Assembly: GCF_014192105.1 (NCBI RefSeq)
Contig: NZ_JACHXK010000031.1
Coordinates: forward strand, 1-57,659
Length of the DNA: 57,659 nucleotides
Source of the DNA: Paenibacillus phyllosphaerae
Lineage (GTDB): Bacteria; Bacillota; Bacilli; Paenibacillales; Paenibacillaceae
Reading direction: 5' to 3'
Below, piece by piece: positions 1 through 7,321 of the stretch. Position numbers and translations under genes: made by a program. Positions within the stretch are counted from its first letter, which is position 1. Every line of letters starts with the position of its first letter. The notes below the pieces were generated by a model. That model ran no database searches. It was not told the origin of the DNA and worked only from the letters and a program-made list of their open reading frames with translations.

Positions 1-45
1 AAGAAGATCGCCTTCCACCTGGATAGGAAGGCGAAGGAGGCGTGA
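1..45 (+). CDS. C-terminal end of an unidentified protein (partial)
   Basis: The first 45 bases form an open frame ending in TGA that encodes a short basic tail (starts KKIAFHLDRK). It is followed by two hairpins that look like terminators, which fits the end of a gene entering from the left. Too little is visible to name a family, and the frame could be open by chance. Confidence 0.3.
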   Translation, partial: KKIAFHLDRKAKEA

Positions 46-85
46 GCCTTCCTAAACCACCTCAAAAACAACTCGAGAAAGCAAA

Positions 86-123
86 AGAGAAACCCAACGT
101 TTGAAAAAACGTGGGGTTTCTCT
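86..123 (+). terminator. Hairpin, probable terminator or processing structure
   Basis: A 10-bp perfect stem (86-95 with 114-123) continues, after one mismatch, into a further 6-bp stem (97-102 with 107-112) around a GAAA loop. There is no T-run on the plus strand directly after it. It probably closes the gene entering from the left together with the next hairpin. Confidence 0.5.
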
Positions 124-131
124 ACAATCTG

Positions 132-156
132 AGCCCTCGGGAAGAGGGCTTTTTGT
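132..156 (+). terminator. Rho-independent terminator
   Basis: AGCCCTC (132-138) pairs with GAGGGCT (144-150) around a 5-base loop and is followed directly by TTTTGT. It is a classic intrinsic terminator on the plus strand and insulates the APH-like gene from upstream transcription. Confidence 0.75.
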
Positions 157-222
157 CTTGTGCCATAATATTATATGATAGGAAGATGGACTAGCTTGTT
201 AGGAAAGGAATGTATTCGAAGC

Positions 223-1065
223 ATGAATCTTACCGTTATTGCGGCAGAATTATTCGCTGCTGGCATTCTGCCGCCTGGCGAACTTGTCATATCCCCACTT
301 GCAGGCGGTACGTCCAGTATGGTGTACCGGATGAAATGCGGCGATGCCGATCCGCTTGTGCTCAAACTGAACGAGCCGAGAACCATTGCCGCGGAAGCGG
401 AGTATTTGGACCGTTACCGGCATTTGCCTCTTCTGCCGACCTTCCAATACGTGAATCCCGAGCACCGTTTCCTCGTCTATTCCTATATCGACGGCAATTC
501 GAATTATGTCCCTGGGAGTAAGCTGGAACTGATGAATTCGCTTGCCCGCGATATTATCGCCAAATACGATCAGGTGCCGTGGACGGGAGGCAAATTCCCG
601 ACCTGGCACGACTATCTGATCGCGGAGATCGAAGATTCCAGACGGAGCTCGGGGACGCTGTTCACCGCCTCTGAGCATCGGATGATCTATACCATGGCGG
701 AGAAAAAGGAACGGGTGACGGGGCCGTTTTGCAAGCTGCACGGCGATTTCGGGGTACATAATTTTATTTTTGACGAGGGGAAGCTGAAGGGCGTCATCGA
801 TCCGATCCCGCTCACGGGACAGCCTGTCTACGAGCTGGCCTTCGCCTTCGTCTCCTCGCCGGATGAACTGGAGCCCGACATTATCGCTAGCGTTGTGCGG
901 CAGAAGGATTGGCCGTTCACGAAAGATCTTCATACCGTCTACGAGGATATTCTGATCGCGCTGTACAATCGGATCATACGTTGTACGCATCATCATCCAA
1001 AAGATTTAAGCGCTTATATGGAAGCGTGGAAAGATTGGAAGCTGTTCGTGAACTCGAAATCTTGA
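223..1065 (+). CDS. Aminoglycoside phosphotransferase (APH/choline kinase) family protein
   Basis: About 280 residues with a protein-kinase-like fold. An N-lobe lysine lies in VLKLNEP, the catalytic Brenner-type motif reads HGDFGVHN, and the metal-binding aspartate lies in VIDPIP. Such enzymes transfer phosphate from ATP to small-molecule hydroxyls; the substrate here is unknown and drug resistance should not be assumed. I chose ATG 223 because AGGAAAGG lies upstream of it, whereas the in-frame ATG at 175 has no ribosome binding site. The gene is followed after 22 bases by a GNAT gene, suggesting one transcript of small-molecule-modifying enzymes. Family assignment is firm, function is open. 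Confidence 0.8.
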   Translation: MNLTVIAAELFAAGILPPGELVISPLAGGTSSMVYRMKCGDADPLVLKLNEPRTIAAEAEYLDRYRHLPLLPTFQYVNPEHRFLVYSYIDGNSNYVPGSKLELMNSLARDIIAKYDQVPWTGGKFPTWHDYLIAEIEDSRRSSGTLFTASEHRMIYTMAEKKERVTGPFCKLHGDFGVHNFIFDEGKLKGVIDPIPLTGQPVYELAFAFVSSPDELEPDIIASVVRQKDWPFTKDLHTVYEDILIALYNRIIRCTHHHPKDLSAYMEAWKDWKLFVNSKS

Positions 1066-1087
1066 CTCGGAAAGCGAGGAAGCAAGT

Positions 1088-1648
1088 ATGCCGAGACTGT
1101 ATGGCAATCGGATTATGCTGCGCGAATATCAGACCGAGGATTATGCCTGCATGCGCGAATGGGTGAATGAGCCGGAGATCGTGGACTGTCTCTCCGATGT
1201 ATTCTTGTATCCGCAGACGGCCCACGACACGCGCAAATTTCTGGATGCCGTCATCGAGCGGGAGAACGAGGACCATCGCGGATTCGTCATTGCGGATCTG
1301 GAAACCAGTGTATACATGGGCCAAATCGATCTGTTCAGCTTCGATTGGAGGAGCCGTGTCGCGGAGATGGGAATGGTCATCGGCAATCCGGCGCTGCACG
1401 GACTCGGCTTCGGGAGTGAGGCCATCCGGCTGCTGCAGCAGTTTGCCTTCAACCAGCTGAATTTGAATCGGCTAGAATTGAAGGTTCATGCAGACAATGC
1501 CAAGGCGATCCGCTGCTACATCAATTGCGGATTCCAAGAAGAGGGCCGCCTGCGCGATCGACATTTTGCGAACGGGAAGTATAACGATTTGATCCTCATG
1601 TCGATTCTGAAACGGGAATATGACGCGCGAGAAGGAAGCTCGGTATGA
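1088..1648 (+). CDS. GNAT N-acetyltransferase, RimJ/RimL type
   Basis: A 186-residue protein with GNAT fold features: an N-terminal LREYQTEDY strand, the acetyl-CoA-binding GLGFGSEAIRLL motif around residues 105-115, and the C-terminal RLELKVHADNAKAIRCY segment typical of RimJ/RimL-like enzymes that acetylate protein N termini or small amines. The substrate cannot be read from sequence. It overlaps the start of the next gene by 4 bases, so the two are probably translationally coupled. It is the first of four GNAT-type proteins in the first 13 kb. Confidence 0.85.
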   Translation: MPRLYGNRIMLREYQTEDYACMREWVNEPEIVDCLSDVFLYPQTAHDTRKFLDAVIERENEDHRGFVIADLETSVYMGQIDLFSFDWRSRVAEMGMVIGNPALHGLGFGSEAIRLLQQFAFNQLNLNRLELKVHADNAKAIRCYINCGFQEEGRLRDRHFANGKYNDLILMSILKREYDAREGSSV

Positions 1649-2181
1649 GCAGGGCGATGCTGGAGGAAAGTACGGCGAACCCTAACTCGGTTGATGCAGC
1701 GCGCGGGAGCCAACCAACAGCGGGCTTAGGCGGTTGGCTCATCCTTGGCCAAATGATGCTGTGGTGGTCGCTGATCGGTTCCGTAATCACGATGGTCGAC
1801 GGCATGGGAGTGTTAGCGGACTCCCTCATGACAGTGAAGAGTAGCCTTGTTGATAACGGCATTGCTTCTGCCTCGTCGGTCACGTCGTGGTTCATCTTCA
1901 TGCTGGTAATATGGTGTGGCAATCTCGCAATTATTATCTTAAATGCTATAGCGCTGATGTTGCTTTATCGCCGCAAGCGATTGTTCATTCGCTTCGTTCG
2001 TATCTATTGGTGGATGGTCCTCTGTTTGTCGGTGATTGCATTCCTATATCCCATCGCGACCGATCATGTATCTTCTATGGCCCAGTTATATGTGAAATTG
2101 ATTGAGAACCTTATCATCTGCTGCATCTGGCTCCTCTACTACAGCCGATCCTCTCGGGTCAAACATACGTTCATCAGATAG
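1645..2181 (+). CDS. DUF2569-type four-helix membrane protein
   Basis: 178 residues with a cytoplasmic N terminus followed by four predicted membrane segments (about residues 27-50, 87-110, 120-140 and 150-168). The LGGWLI motif before the first helix and the closing YYSRSSRVKHTF pattern are hallmarks I associate with DUF2569 proteins, whose role is unknown. The ATG overlaps the stop of the upstream GNAT gene. Co-transcription with acetyltransferases gives no firm functional hint. Confidence 0.7.
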   Translation: MSRAMLEESTANPNSVDAARGSQPTAGLGGWLILGQMMLWWSLIGSVITMVDGMGVLADSLMTVKSSLVDNGIASASSVTSWFIFMLVIWCGNLAIIILNAIALMLLYRRKRLFIRFVRIYWWMVLCLSVIAFLYPIATDHVSSMAQLYVKLIENLIICCIWLLYYSRSSRVKHTFIR

Positions 2182-2197
2182 TGAAGGAGGCGCGCAC

Positions 2198-2689
2198 ATG
2201 AAAGAATACAGCCTCACACTCGAGCCTTCTTCAATCGACAAGCTGCCGGTTGAACGGGACATCCTGAATTCAGACATCTACTTTAATCAAGTGTCGAAAG
2301 ATAAAGACGAATTATCCGACGAGGAGATTCGCAAGGAGCTAGAGGAAGCGGCCACGATCGGGGCCGAACGATACCTTATTAAAGACGGCGATTCGTATAT
2401 CGGCGTATTGGATTTCCTCATGAACAATCCGAGGGACAACTGTACATGGCTTGGCCTCTTGCAAATCAAGAAAAGCGAGCAATCCAGGGGGCTCGGGCTC
2501 GCGGCATTCCGGCTGTTCTGCGAGATGATGCGCGAGCGCGGCGTTACGTCATTCCGACTGGGTGCCATCGTAGAGAATGAGCCTGCCCGCCGGTTCTGGG
2601 AGCAGCGGGGCTGCAAGCCGGTGAAGAATGCGACTTTGCCGGATGGCAAAGCGATCGTCGTCTATGAGAAAGATCTGAAGGAGGATTAA
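2198..2689 (+). CDS. GNAT N-acetyltransferase
   Basis: A 163-residue GNAT-fold protein. The acetyl-CoA pyrophosphate-binding loop is QSRGLGLAAF, followed by a helix and the VENEPARRFWEQRGCK motif that is common to general GNAT enzymes. The start at ATG 2198 is set by GAAGGAGG ending 8 bases upstream; open frame further upstream is ignored because it overlaps the previous gene. It lies 16 bases after the DUF2569 gene and 2 bases before another GNAT gene, in one probable operon. The acceptor substrate is unknown. Confidence 0.85.
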   Translation: MKEYSLTLEPSSIDKLPVERDILNSDIYFNQVSKDKDELSDEEIRKELEEAATIGAERYLIKDGDSYIGVLDFLMNNPRDNCTWLGLLQIKKSEQSRGLGLAAFRLFCEMMRERGVTSFRLGAIVENEPARRFWEQRGCKPVKNATLPDGKAIVVYEKDLKED

Positions 2690-2691
2690 GC

Positions 2692-3162
2692 GTGGCTATC
2701 CGTATTGAAGTTGTACCTGCTGTAAGTCCGGAATTGCGCGAGATGATCGCTAAGCTCGATGAGGATTTGCTGGAACGTTACGAACCGGCAGATATTCACG
2801 GGCTGGATTTTACCGCTCCGAGCATCGGCGACATGATCTTCGTCGTCGCCTTCGAGGACGACATTGCCGTCGGCTGCGGCGCGATCCGGCCGCTCGACCA
2901 TTCGTGCGTGGAGTTGAAGCGATTCTTCGTGGATAAAGCTCATCGGCGGCTGGGCATCGCCAAGCAGATGCTGGAGACGTTAGAGCGGGAGGCGGCGTCG
3001 CGCGGGTTCCGGTCGATCCGGTTGGAGACCGGTAAGCGTCAGCCGGAAGCGATCGCTTTTTACCAAAAGAACGGGTATGAGCAGATTGCTCCGTTCGGCC
3101 CTTATGTCGGAGAGAAGTATAGCGTTTGCTTCGAGAAGTGGATGGCCGTCCGTCCTGCTTAA
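2692..3162 (+). CDS. GNAT N-acetyltransferase
   Basis: 156 residues starting at GTG, two bases after the stop of the upstream GNAT gene, with AAGGAGG immediately upstream. The signature HRRLGIAKQMLETLE is the acetyl-CoA-binding loop and helix, and the closing RLETGKRQPEAIAFYQKNGY is typical of small-molecule or peptide acetyltransferases. It is not closely similar to its GNAT neighbours in sequence, so it does not look like a recent tandem duplication. Substrate unknown. Confidence 0.87.
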   Translation: MAIRIEVVPAVSPELREMIAKLDEDLLERYEPADIHGLDFTAPSIGDMIFVVAFEDDIAVGCGAIRPLDHSCVELKRFFVDKAHRRLGIAKQMLETLEREAASRGFRSIRLETGKRQPEAIAFYQKNGYEQIAPFGPYVGEKYSVCFEKWMAVRPA

Positions 3163-3304
3163 TGTTCGACTGCCGCTTAAGTAAGGAACACCTTCGCCCA
3201 AGCAGTCCTGCAAGGAATGCGACTCATGGGGCAAGCATCGGTACGCATATGCTTTATGAACATCACATCATTGTGAACGCTGTTCATGAAGCGGGGGGAA
3301 GCCT

Positions 3305-3475
3305 ATGGAGCTATTCCTATTGTTGTGGATCGTGTCGATTATTGCGCTGTTCTGGGTATGGTCGGATGCTTCGGCCCGAAGAGGGGGCAATATCGGCTGC
3401 CTATGGGCGTTGGTTGTGTTCATTCTTGGTCCGATCGGTTTAATCGCTTACTTGATCGTCCGGAAGATGGATTAA
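3305..3475 (+). CDS. Small two-helix membrane protein, PLDc_N-like
   Basis: A 56-residue protein that short-gene filters would miss. It has two hydrophobic helices (about residues 3-18 and 31-50) separated by a basic turn (SARRGG). The arrangement WVWSDASARRG ... GPIGLIAYLIVRK resembles the small phospholipase D nuclease N-terminal membrane domain found alone in many Firmicutes. A run of G (CGGGGGGA) just upstream of ATG 3305 serves as ribosome binding site. It is probably expressed alone; function unknown. Confidence 0.65.
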   Translation: MELFLLLWIVSIIALFWVWSDASARRGGNIGCLWALVVFILGPIGLIAYLIVRKMD

Positions 3476-3570
3476 TGTGGAAAATAAATAAATCTATTCA
3501 AGGAGCTGGATCGTCTAAAGACAAAGACGTCTAAGATCGATGGCCGTTCATGGGGCAAGGAGCAAATACG

Positions 3571-4425
3571 ATGGGGAAAATTCCGAAGCTGACGCGCAGG
3601 CAGTTTATGAAGGCATTGGCAGGTGCAGGCTTGTTCGCAGCACTGGGCGGTCCTGGCTATAGTTATGGCATCGAACGACATTGGATCGAGACCACCGAGC
3701 ATCGCATCGCTATTTTCCCGGGCGAACAGTCTCATCCGTTCAAGGGCAGCCGAATTGTGCATATTACCGATATCCATTACGGGCATCATTGGCATCAGAA
3801 GCAGTTCGCGTCGCTGGCGAAACGAATCGAATCATTAAAGCCGGACATGATTTGTTTCACTGGCGACCTCATAGATTCGAAGCTGGGAGATATCGCGGAA
3901 TGCGCTGCGCTGTTCAAGCAAATTGAAGCGCCGCTTGGCAAATATGCCGTACTCGGCAATCACGACAAGCGTTATTTGATCCCGGACATCCATGAGTTTT
4001 GGCTTCAAGCCGGCTTCGAACTGATCGTCAATGATCATCGGATCGTGCGAAAGGACGGGGCATCCCTGGTCGTGGCTGGAATTGACGATACGCTCTCCGG
4101 TTACCCGGATCTGAAGGGCGCATTACGAGGCATCGGCGAAGAGGAGACGGTTTTGCTGCTTGCGCATGAGCCGGATTTTGCGGATACGGCAGCCGAATTT
4201 CCGCAGGTAAAACTGCAGCTGTCTGGCCACAGCCATGGCGGCCAAATAAGGCTGCCGTTTGTTGGCGCTATTTTCACGCCGCATCAGGGGAGTAAATATG
4301 TAGCCGGTCTCTATACAATCGGGAACAGTGGACTTCACGTGTATACGAGCAGGGGGATCGGAACAACGGCACTGCCTATCCGCTTCTTATGCCGGCCGGA
4401 GCTGGCGGTCATTACGCTCGCTTAA
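3571..4425 (+). CDS. Metallophosphoesterase with Tat signal (YkuE/YaeI-like)
   Basis: About 284 residues. The N terminus carries a twin-arginine signal (TRRQFMKALAG) followed by a hydrophobic stretch, so export in folded form is likely. The calcineurin-like metal-binding motifs follow in order: DIHYG, GDLID, GNHD, AHEPD and GHSHGGQ, all with their metal ligands present. Enzymes of this group act on phosphoesters at the outer membrane face; exact substrate is not known. ATG 3571 is preferred over ATG 3550 because AAGGAG sits 8 bases before it. Downstream is a short gap, then an SRPBCC gene. Confidence 0.85.
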   Translation: MGKIPKLTRRQFMKALAGAGLFAALGGPGYSYGIERHWIETTEHRIAIFPGEQSHPFKGSRIVHITDIHYGHHWHQKQFASLAKRIESLKPDMICFTGDLIDSKLGDIAECAALFKQIEAPLGKYAVLGNHDKRYLIPDIHEFWLQAGFELIVNDHRIVRKDGASLVVAGIDDTLSGYPDLKGALRGIGEEETVLLLAHEPDFADTAAEFPQVKLQLSGHSHGGQIRLPFVGAIFTPHQGSKYVAGLYTIGNSGLHVYTSRGIGTTALPIRFLCRPELAVITLA

Positions 4426-4524
4426 GTTCGTGCTGCCGCAAATTGTACATACCGGCATTCGCAGGCAAGGGTTACCTGCCATTGCAGCTAGTTCATCGAG
4501 TAAACGCATGCTGAAGGAGTACTT

Positions 4525-4974
4525 ATGCCCGTCATTCATAGTTCTATATTCGTCCAAGCCTCTGCCGAGGTATGCTTCGATGCGGCCTTAAGCATCGATA
4601 TCCATATGGCTTCAACTTCGCGAACGCGTGAACGCGCCATAGCTGGGCGTACCAGCGGTTTGATCCAGCTTGGCGAATCGGTCACCTGGGAGGCTGTGCA
4701 CTTCGGCGTTAAGCAGCGGCTTACTGCCGTCATAACTGAGCTGGAGCGTCCGCATCGCTTCGTCGACGAAATGGTGGACGGCGCGTTCAAGCGGTTCTGG
4801 CATGAGCATAGGTTCGTTCCCCAAGACGGCGGGACGCTCATGATCGATACGTTCGATTACACCGCGCCGCTCGGCTGGCTGGGCCAAGTTGCTGACGGGC
4901 TGTTCCTGACCCGATACATGGACAAGTTCCTGCGTGAGCGCAACGCGTACATTAAACAAGCGTGCGAACAATAA
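4525..4974 (+). CDS. SRPBCC-family (START-like) protein
   Basis: 149 residues with the typical N-terminal strand HSSIFVQASAEVCFDAAL, a middle TAVITELERPHRFVDEM and the late DGGTLMIDTFDYTAPLG that define the helix-grip ligand-binding fold (polyketide cyclase/START-like). These proteins hold hydrophobic ligands; no ligand can be predicted. GAAGGAG just before ATG 4525 supports the start. It lies immediately upstream of the azlC-like gene but is not obviously related to it. Confidence 0.75.
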   Translation: MPVIHSSIFVQASAEVCFDAALSIDIHMASTSRTRERAIAGRTSGLIQLGESVTWEAVHFGVKQRLTAVITELERPHRFVDEMVDGAFKRFWHEHRFVPQDGGTLMIDTFDYTAPLGWLGQVADGLFLTRYMDKFLRERNAYIKQACEQ

Positions 4975-4996
4975 AAGAGTATGGAGTAGATGCAAG

Positions 4997-5719
4997 TTGC
5001 AACAAGAACGACAGCCGGCAGCCATTGAAGCGGATATGACCTTCCTCGAAGGCGTGAAGGCTTGCATCCCGACGCTGCTCGGCTATTTAAGCATTGGATT
5101 CGCCGCAGGCGTGGTCGAGCAGACGGCTGGACTGTCCGTGATGGAGATCGCGCTGCTCTCGGTGCTGGTCTACGCCGGCTCTGCGCAGTTCATCTTCGCG
5201 GGCATGGTAACGGCAAGCCATTCGGCCCTTGTGATTATCTTTACTGTTTTCTTCGTTAATCTTCGCCACCTTCTCCTCAGCGCGGCGTTATCTCCGTATT
5301 TCAGGCATTTGTCTCCGCTGAAAAATTTCCTGATCGGCCTGCTCGTCACGGACGAGACGTTCGGCGTCGCCTCAAGCGTAGGGCAACTGAAGCACCGGTT
5401 GTCCGAGCGATTCATGCACGGCTTGAATATTACGGCGTACGTGAACTGGATCTTGGCCAATATCGCAGGGGCGATCCTAGGCGAATATATATCCAGTCCA
5501 GAGGCTTATGGCCTCGATTTTGCGCTGGTCGCCATGTTCATCGGGCTGCTTATCCTGCAGATGGTTAGCCGCAAGAAGCTACGGACCGATATCGCGGTTG
5601 GCGTCAGTGCGATATTGCTCGTCGTATTCCTAGGCAGTCTCGGTGCCGGGAGTCTGTCTGTTATCGGAGCTGCCGTATTGGCGGCGGGATTGGGGGTGTG
5701 GCTGGAACGATGGAAATAA
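4997..5719 (+). CDS. azlC: AzlC-family branched-chain amino acid export subunit
   Basis: About 240 residues with multiple membrane helices. The family landmarks YAGSAQFIFAGM and NLRHLLLSAALSPY are clear, as is LLVTDETFGVA. AzlC works with the small AzlD partner to export branched-chain amino acids and analogues. TTG 4997 is preferred (GGAG 10 bases upstream) over the upstream open frame, which would overlap the SRPBCC gene; ATG 5036 is an alternative. The stop overlaps the start of azlD, as usual for the pair. Confidence 0.88.
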   Translation: MQQERQPAAIEADMTFLEGVKACIPTLLGYLSIGFAAGVVEQTAGLSVMEIALLSVLVYAGSAQFIFAGMVTASHSALVIIFTVFFVNLRHLLLSAALSPYFRHLSPLKNFLIGLLVTDETFGVASSVGQLKHRLSERFMHGLNITAYVNWILANIAGAILGEYISSPEAYGLDFALVAMFIGLLILQMVSRKKLRTDIAVGVSAILLVVFLGSLGAGSLSVIGAAVLAAGLGVWLERWK

Positions 5720-6042
5720 GTATGTCCGTCCTGCTTATCATTATCGGGGCTGCCCTCGTCACCGCGATCCCGCGCGTCGTGCCGCTCATGCTGCTCAGCA
5801 AGCTGCAGCTGCCGAATTGGTTCATGCGCTTCTTGTCCTATGTGCCGATCTCCATAATGGCGGCGCTTGTCGGGCAAGAACTGTTCGGCATGCATGGCGA
5901 AGCGTCTAATCCGCTCCTGGCGAATAAGGAGGAGCTGCTCGCTGCTGTCATTACGTTCGTTGCAGGCTGGCTCACACGAAGCCTGCTGCTGACCGTCATT
6001 GTCGGCATTGCAGCCATGGCGCTGGTGCGGGCGTTTCTGTAA
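5710..6042 (+). CDS. azlD: AzlD-family branched-chain amino acid export subunit
   Basis: 110 residues, four short hydrophobic segments, with the conserved TAIPRVVPLMLL near the N terminus and LAAVITFVAGWLTRSLLLTV in the second half. It is the small partner of AzlC. ATG 5710 overlaps the azlC stop by 10 bases, a typical translational coupling arrangement. No dedicated Lrp-type regulator is adjacent; the next gene is an AraC-type regulator with its own promoter. Confidence 0.87.
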   Translation: MEISMSVLLIIIGAALVTAIPRVVPLMLLSKLQLPNWFMRFLSYVPISIMAALVGQELFGMHGEASNPLLANKEELLAAVITFVAGWLTRSLLLTVIVGIAAMALVRAFL

Positions 6043-6081
6043 GAAGTCCGAAATTTTATTCGTTTTTGCATAAAGTTATGG

Positions 6082-6110
6082 TTCACCATTCCTGGCGGGT
6101 CTGATAAAAT
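6082..6110 (+). promoter_or_regulatory. Possible sigma-A promoter of the AraC gene
   Basis: TTCACC (6082-6087) and TAAAAT (6105-6110) are separated by 17 bases. The -35 box is weak (4 of 6 matches), so this is a moderate call supported mainly by the -10 box and its position 57 bases before the TTG start. Confidence 0.4.
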
Positions 6111-6166
6111 AAACGGGCACCAGCGAGCTTTTTGCTTATTTTCACACATTATTGGGGGTTTACAGC

Positions 6167-7063
6167 TTGTCGTCCGTTCCGATTATTACATTCCTATCGC
6201 CGCCCTTGCCTTACTTCATCGAATCGAACCGCTGCTGCAACGCGCCGGGATGGGAGCATCCGAACCGACGCAATCTTGGCGTATTCGATCTGCTCTTCGT
6301 ACATAGCGGGACATTACATGTGGGTGAAGAGGATCGTACTTGGGCGCTTAAGCCGGGGCAAATGCTCATTCTTCGTCCCGACCGCTGGCATTACCCCGTG
6401 CAGCCCTGTTCGGAAGCAACCGTATTCGACTGGGTTCATTTTCAGACCGCAGGCCAGTGGGAAGAGGTCGAAGATACGAACTTAGGCTCGCTGCGCGGCG
6501 ATTATTACTCGTATGCGATCCGGCTGCCGAAGTCGATGACGCTTGCTTATCCCGAAGAAGCGATCTCGTTATTCAGTAAGCTTCACGATGCCGCGATGGG
6601 GACGTCGCATGCGGCTTTCTGGCAGCGCCAGCAGTGGTTCCTGCACATCCTGCAGCTGTTCGACGAAGGGTGGCGGACAGATGCGGCCAAAGCGCCGATC
6701 GCCGTTGCCGAAGAAGCGGCCGCTTACTTGAAGCTGAATTTCCGTGACACCGTAACGAATCAGAAACTGGGAGACGTCATGGGGCTTCATCCGAATTATA
6801 TCGCCCGCTGCATGAGTGAGGTTTTCGATTGCACGCCGCAGCAATACTTGTTGTCTTATCGGCTCGACCAAGCGAAATTGATGCTGCTGAAGACGAACTG
6901 GCCGATTGCCCGGATCGCGGAGGAGACCGGCTTCAAACAAACACCGCATTTTTCCCGCTCATTCGCAGATCATGTCGGCGTGACGCCGCTCGCGTTCCGC
7001 AAGAAATATACCGGCAATGCGCTCCCGCGCGCCATCGGCCGAAGAAGCGGAGAAATCGAGTAA
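6167..7063 (+). CDS. AraC-family transcriptional regulator
   Basis: About 298 residues. The N-terminal half is an AraC-type cupin (FDLLFVHSGTLHV, LKPGQMLILRPDRWHYPV), which binds a sugar or other small ligand. The C-terminal half has two helix-turn-helix units, with GLHPNYIARCMSEVFDCTPQQYLLSYRL and RIAEETGFKQTPHFSRSF segments. I chose TTG 6167 because GGGGG lies 8 bases before it. The last codons are part of a 33-bp tandem duplication that repeats the C-terminal tail and stop codon. Its target may be the ABC transporter downstream, but that gene has its own promoter. Confidence 0.85.
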   Translation: MSSVPIITFLSPPLPYFIESNRCCNAPGWEHPNRRNLGVFDLLFVHSGTLHVGEEDRTWALKPGQMLILRPDRWHYPVQPCSEATVFDWVHFQTAGQWEEVEDTNLGSLRGDYYSYAIRLPKSMTLAYPEEAISLFSKLHDAAMGTSHAAFWQRQQWFLHILQLFDEGWRTDAAKAPIAVAEEAAAYLKLNFRDTVTNQKLGDVMGLHPNYIARCMSEVFDCTPQQYLLSYRLDQAKLMLLKTNWPIARIAEETGFKQTPHFSRSFADHVGVTPLAFRKKYTGNALPRAIGRRSGEIE

Positions 7064-7096
7064 GCCGTCGGCCGAAGAAGAGTAGAAATCAATTAA
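7031..7096 (+). repeat. 33-bp tandem duplication covering the AraC C-terminus and stop
   Basis: Positions 7031-7063 and 7064-7096 are two adjacent 33-bp copies with five mismatches. Each begins GCC(A/G)TCGGCCGAAGAAG and each ends in TAA in the same frame. The first copy encodes the end of the AraC-type protein; the second would encode a near-identical tail if the first stop were read through. Confidence 0.85.
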
Positions 7097-7234
7097 GCCT
7101 ATACAAATTTTGGGGAAGCCGCATGAGAAGGTTGAGGATCGAGAAATCGGGAGGAAAAGAGCGCTTTTCCCGGTGGAGCGGACCGATACGGATGAATATG
7201 CGGGTATCCTTCTCTTTTTAAGTATGAACGCGTG

Positions 7235-7263
7235 TTTACAACTTTCGGATATTCGCTTACGAT
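7235..7263 (+). promoter_or_regulatory. Sigma-A-type promoter of the ABC transporter gene
   Basis: TTTACA (7235-7240), 17 bases, TACGAT (7258-7263). The predicted transcript would begin near 7270, so the earlier in-frame GTG at 7232 cannot be the start, which supports GTG 7322. Confidence 0.55.
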
Positions 7264-7321
7264 GACTCGGTATAGGCGTGATTCGCACGCACCAAGATCG
7301 AAAGTGAAGGTTGGGATTGAC

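Noticed and set aside
7122..7221. 32-codon frame between the AraC and ABC genes
   Set aside because: It starts with MRRLRIEKSGG but has no ribosome binding site, ends inside the ABC leader region and shows no known pattern. Chance cannot be excluded.
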